Assembly: GCA_013203595.1 (NCBI GenBank)
Contig: JABMNT010000096.1
Coordinates: forward strand, 1 to 35,689
Source of the DNA: Rhodospirillales bacterium
GTDB lineage: Bacteria; Pseudomonadota; Alphaproteobacteria; Rhodospirillales; Casp-alpha2
Length of the DNA: 35,689 nucleotides
Reading direction: 5' to 3'
Part shown: piece after piece, positions 34,804 to 35,689 of the stretch
Position numbering within the stretch: position 1 is the stretch's first letter
Layout of the letters: every line of letters begins with the position of its first letter
Notes under the pieces: model-generated
What the model saw: the letters and a program-made list of their open reading frames with translations, nothing else
Database searches by the model: none
Told to the model about the DNA's origin: nothing
Program-made: the position numbers and the translations under genes

Positions 34804-35689
34804 ATGAACGAGCTGAGTAAACCGATGGACAAAAAAACAACGCAGACGACGACCTATCGTGCCGGGCCACCGGAGGCGCAGGGCATGTATGACCCGGCGG
34901 AAGAACATGATGCCTGCGGGTTTGGCTTTATTGCCAATATCCATAACAAACCCAGCCACGAAATCATCGAACACGCGTTGAAAATCGTCCAGAACCTGGA
35001 TCACCGCGGCGCCATTGGCGCCGACCCGCTGGCGGGCGACGGTGCCGGCCTGCTGATCCAGCAGCCCGACAAGTTTCATCGCAAGGTGTTTGGCGAAAAA
35101 GGCATCAAGCTGCCGGCCATCGGCGATTATGCAGTCGGCATGGTTTTTCTGCCCCAGGATGATGCGCTCAGGGCAAGATGCGTTGCCGCCCTCGACCGGG
35201 TAACCGCCGTTGAAGGCCAATCCGTACTGGGTTGGCGCGATGTGCCCTGCGATAACTCGGTGCTGGGCGAAACAGTTAAACCCAATGAGCCGGTGATTCG
35301 CCAGGTGTTGATCGGACGCGGGCCGGACACCCCGGATGAGGCCGCCTTTCAGCGTAAATTGTATGTCATCCGCAAGCAGGCCCATCATGCCATCTGGGAC
35401 TATGACCAGAAGGCCTGGCAGGATTTTTATGTGCCGTCCATGTCGACCCGCACCATTGTCTACAAGGGCATGGTGCTGGCTCCCAATCTGGCCAAATATT
35501 ATCTCGATTTCCAGGATCAGGACTTCGAATCCGCCATTGGCCTGTTCCACCAGCGGTTTTCCACCAATACCTTCCCGTCCTGGCGCCTGGCGCAACCGTT
35601 CCGGTTCCTGAGCCACAATGGCGAGATCAATACCCTGCGCGGCAACATCAACTGGATGAACGCGCGCCGTCACAATATGAGTTCCAAAG
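34804..35689 (+). CDS. gltB: Glutamate synthase (NADPH) large subunit, N-terminal part
   Basis: First 295 codons of the large subunit of glutamate synthase, which makes two glutamates from glutamine and 2-oxoglutarate. The class II glutamine amidotransferase domain is visible: a propeptide followed by HDACGFGFIANI, whose Cys should become the N-terminal nucleophile after cleavage. Later motifs are NLDHRGAIGADPLAGDGAGLL, FHQRFSTNTFPSWRLAQPFRFLSHNGEINT and LRGNINWMNARR. The start ATG 34804 is a choice; ATG 34825 is possible and neither has a strong ribosome-binding site. The gene runs off the right edge; the synthase and FMN domains lie outside. The 234-base gap before it shows no regulatory motif I can name. 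Confidence 0.95.
   Translation, partial: MNELSKPMDKKTTQTTTYRAGPPEAQGMYDPAEEHDACGFGFIANIHNKPSHEIIEHALKIVQNLDHRGAIGADPLAGDGAGLLIQQPDKFHRKVFGEKGIKLPAIGDYAVGMVFLPQDDALRARCVAALDRVTAVEGQSVLGWRDVPCDNSVLGETVKPNEPVIRQVLIGRGPDTPDEAAFQRKLYVIRKQAHHAIWDYDQKAWQDFYVPSMSTRTIVYKGMVLAPNLAKYYLDFQDQDFESAIGLFHQRFSTNTFPSWRLAQPFRFLSHNGEINTLRGNINWMNARRHNMSSK

Noticed and set aside
34589-34870. 93-codon minus-strand frame upstream of and overlapping gltB
   Set aside because: It overlaps the gltB start region, lacks a convincing ribosome-binding site and has no recognisable motif.

Overview
The window looks like a chromosomal segment of an alphaproteobacterium of fairly high GC, probably a free-living or marine heterotroph. 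This is inferred from three things. An imuA-imuB-dnaE2 mutagenesis cassette is preceded by a GAAC-N7-GAAC LexA box, the alphaproteobacterial form. A pcaDCHG cluster diverges from a pcaQ-type LysR gene, as in rhizobia and relatives. A TRAP transporter is also present. No rRNA, tRNA, CRISPR array, insertion sequence or phage gene was seen.

Layout. 1-5333 (minus): a yejABEF-type peptide ABC importer, with yejF cut by the left edge. 5473-6237 (minus): an MhpD-type hydratase. 6448-7467 (plus): a complete but solitary, AT-richer fliG. 7513-7649 (minus): a structured non-coding RNA candidate with its own promoter and a UUCG-loop terminator. 7745-8437 (minus): an unrecognised lipoprotein. 8664-14272 (plus): the LexA-boxed imuA-imuB-dnaE2 operon. 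14316-18441 (minus): pcaD-pcaC-pcaH-pcaG-pcaI-pcaJ, divergent from pcaQ (18583-19503, plus). 19653-23849 (plus): a stand-alone MetE-like zinc methyltransferase and a TRAP transporter whose binding-protein gene carries a frameshift. 23863-24618 (minus): an IclR regulator. 24910-31081 (plus): ThDP-dependent decarboxylase, aromatic aldehyde dehydrogenase, pobA and a sulfatase. 31097-31792 (minus): an unusual GST. 32007-33446 (plus): an aldehyde dehydrogenase resembling alpha-ketoglutarate semialdehyde dehydrogenase. 33559-34569 (minus): a luciferase-like monooxygenase. 34804-end (plus): the start of gltB.

How the genes fit. Bases 14316-31081 read as one aromatic catabolic region. The IclR-flanked operon could turn an aryl-2-oxoacid into an aryl aldehyde, then 4-hydroxybenzoate, then protocatechuate. 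The pca operon opens the protocatechuate ring and carries the product to beta-ketoadipyl-CoA. pcaB and the thiolase pcaF are not in the window. The TRAP transporter probably supplies the substrate. A TACATAACT motif occurs on both sides of the pcaD/pcaQ divergent promoter and again upstream of the MetE-like gene, suggesting one LysR regulon. The roles of the MetE-like protein and the cytoplasmic sulfatase are the most open and interesting points; one possibility is that they remove methyl and sulfate groups from aromatic substrates.
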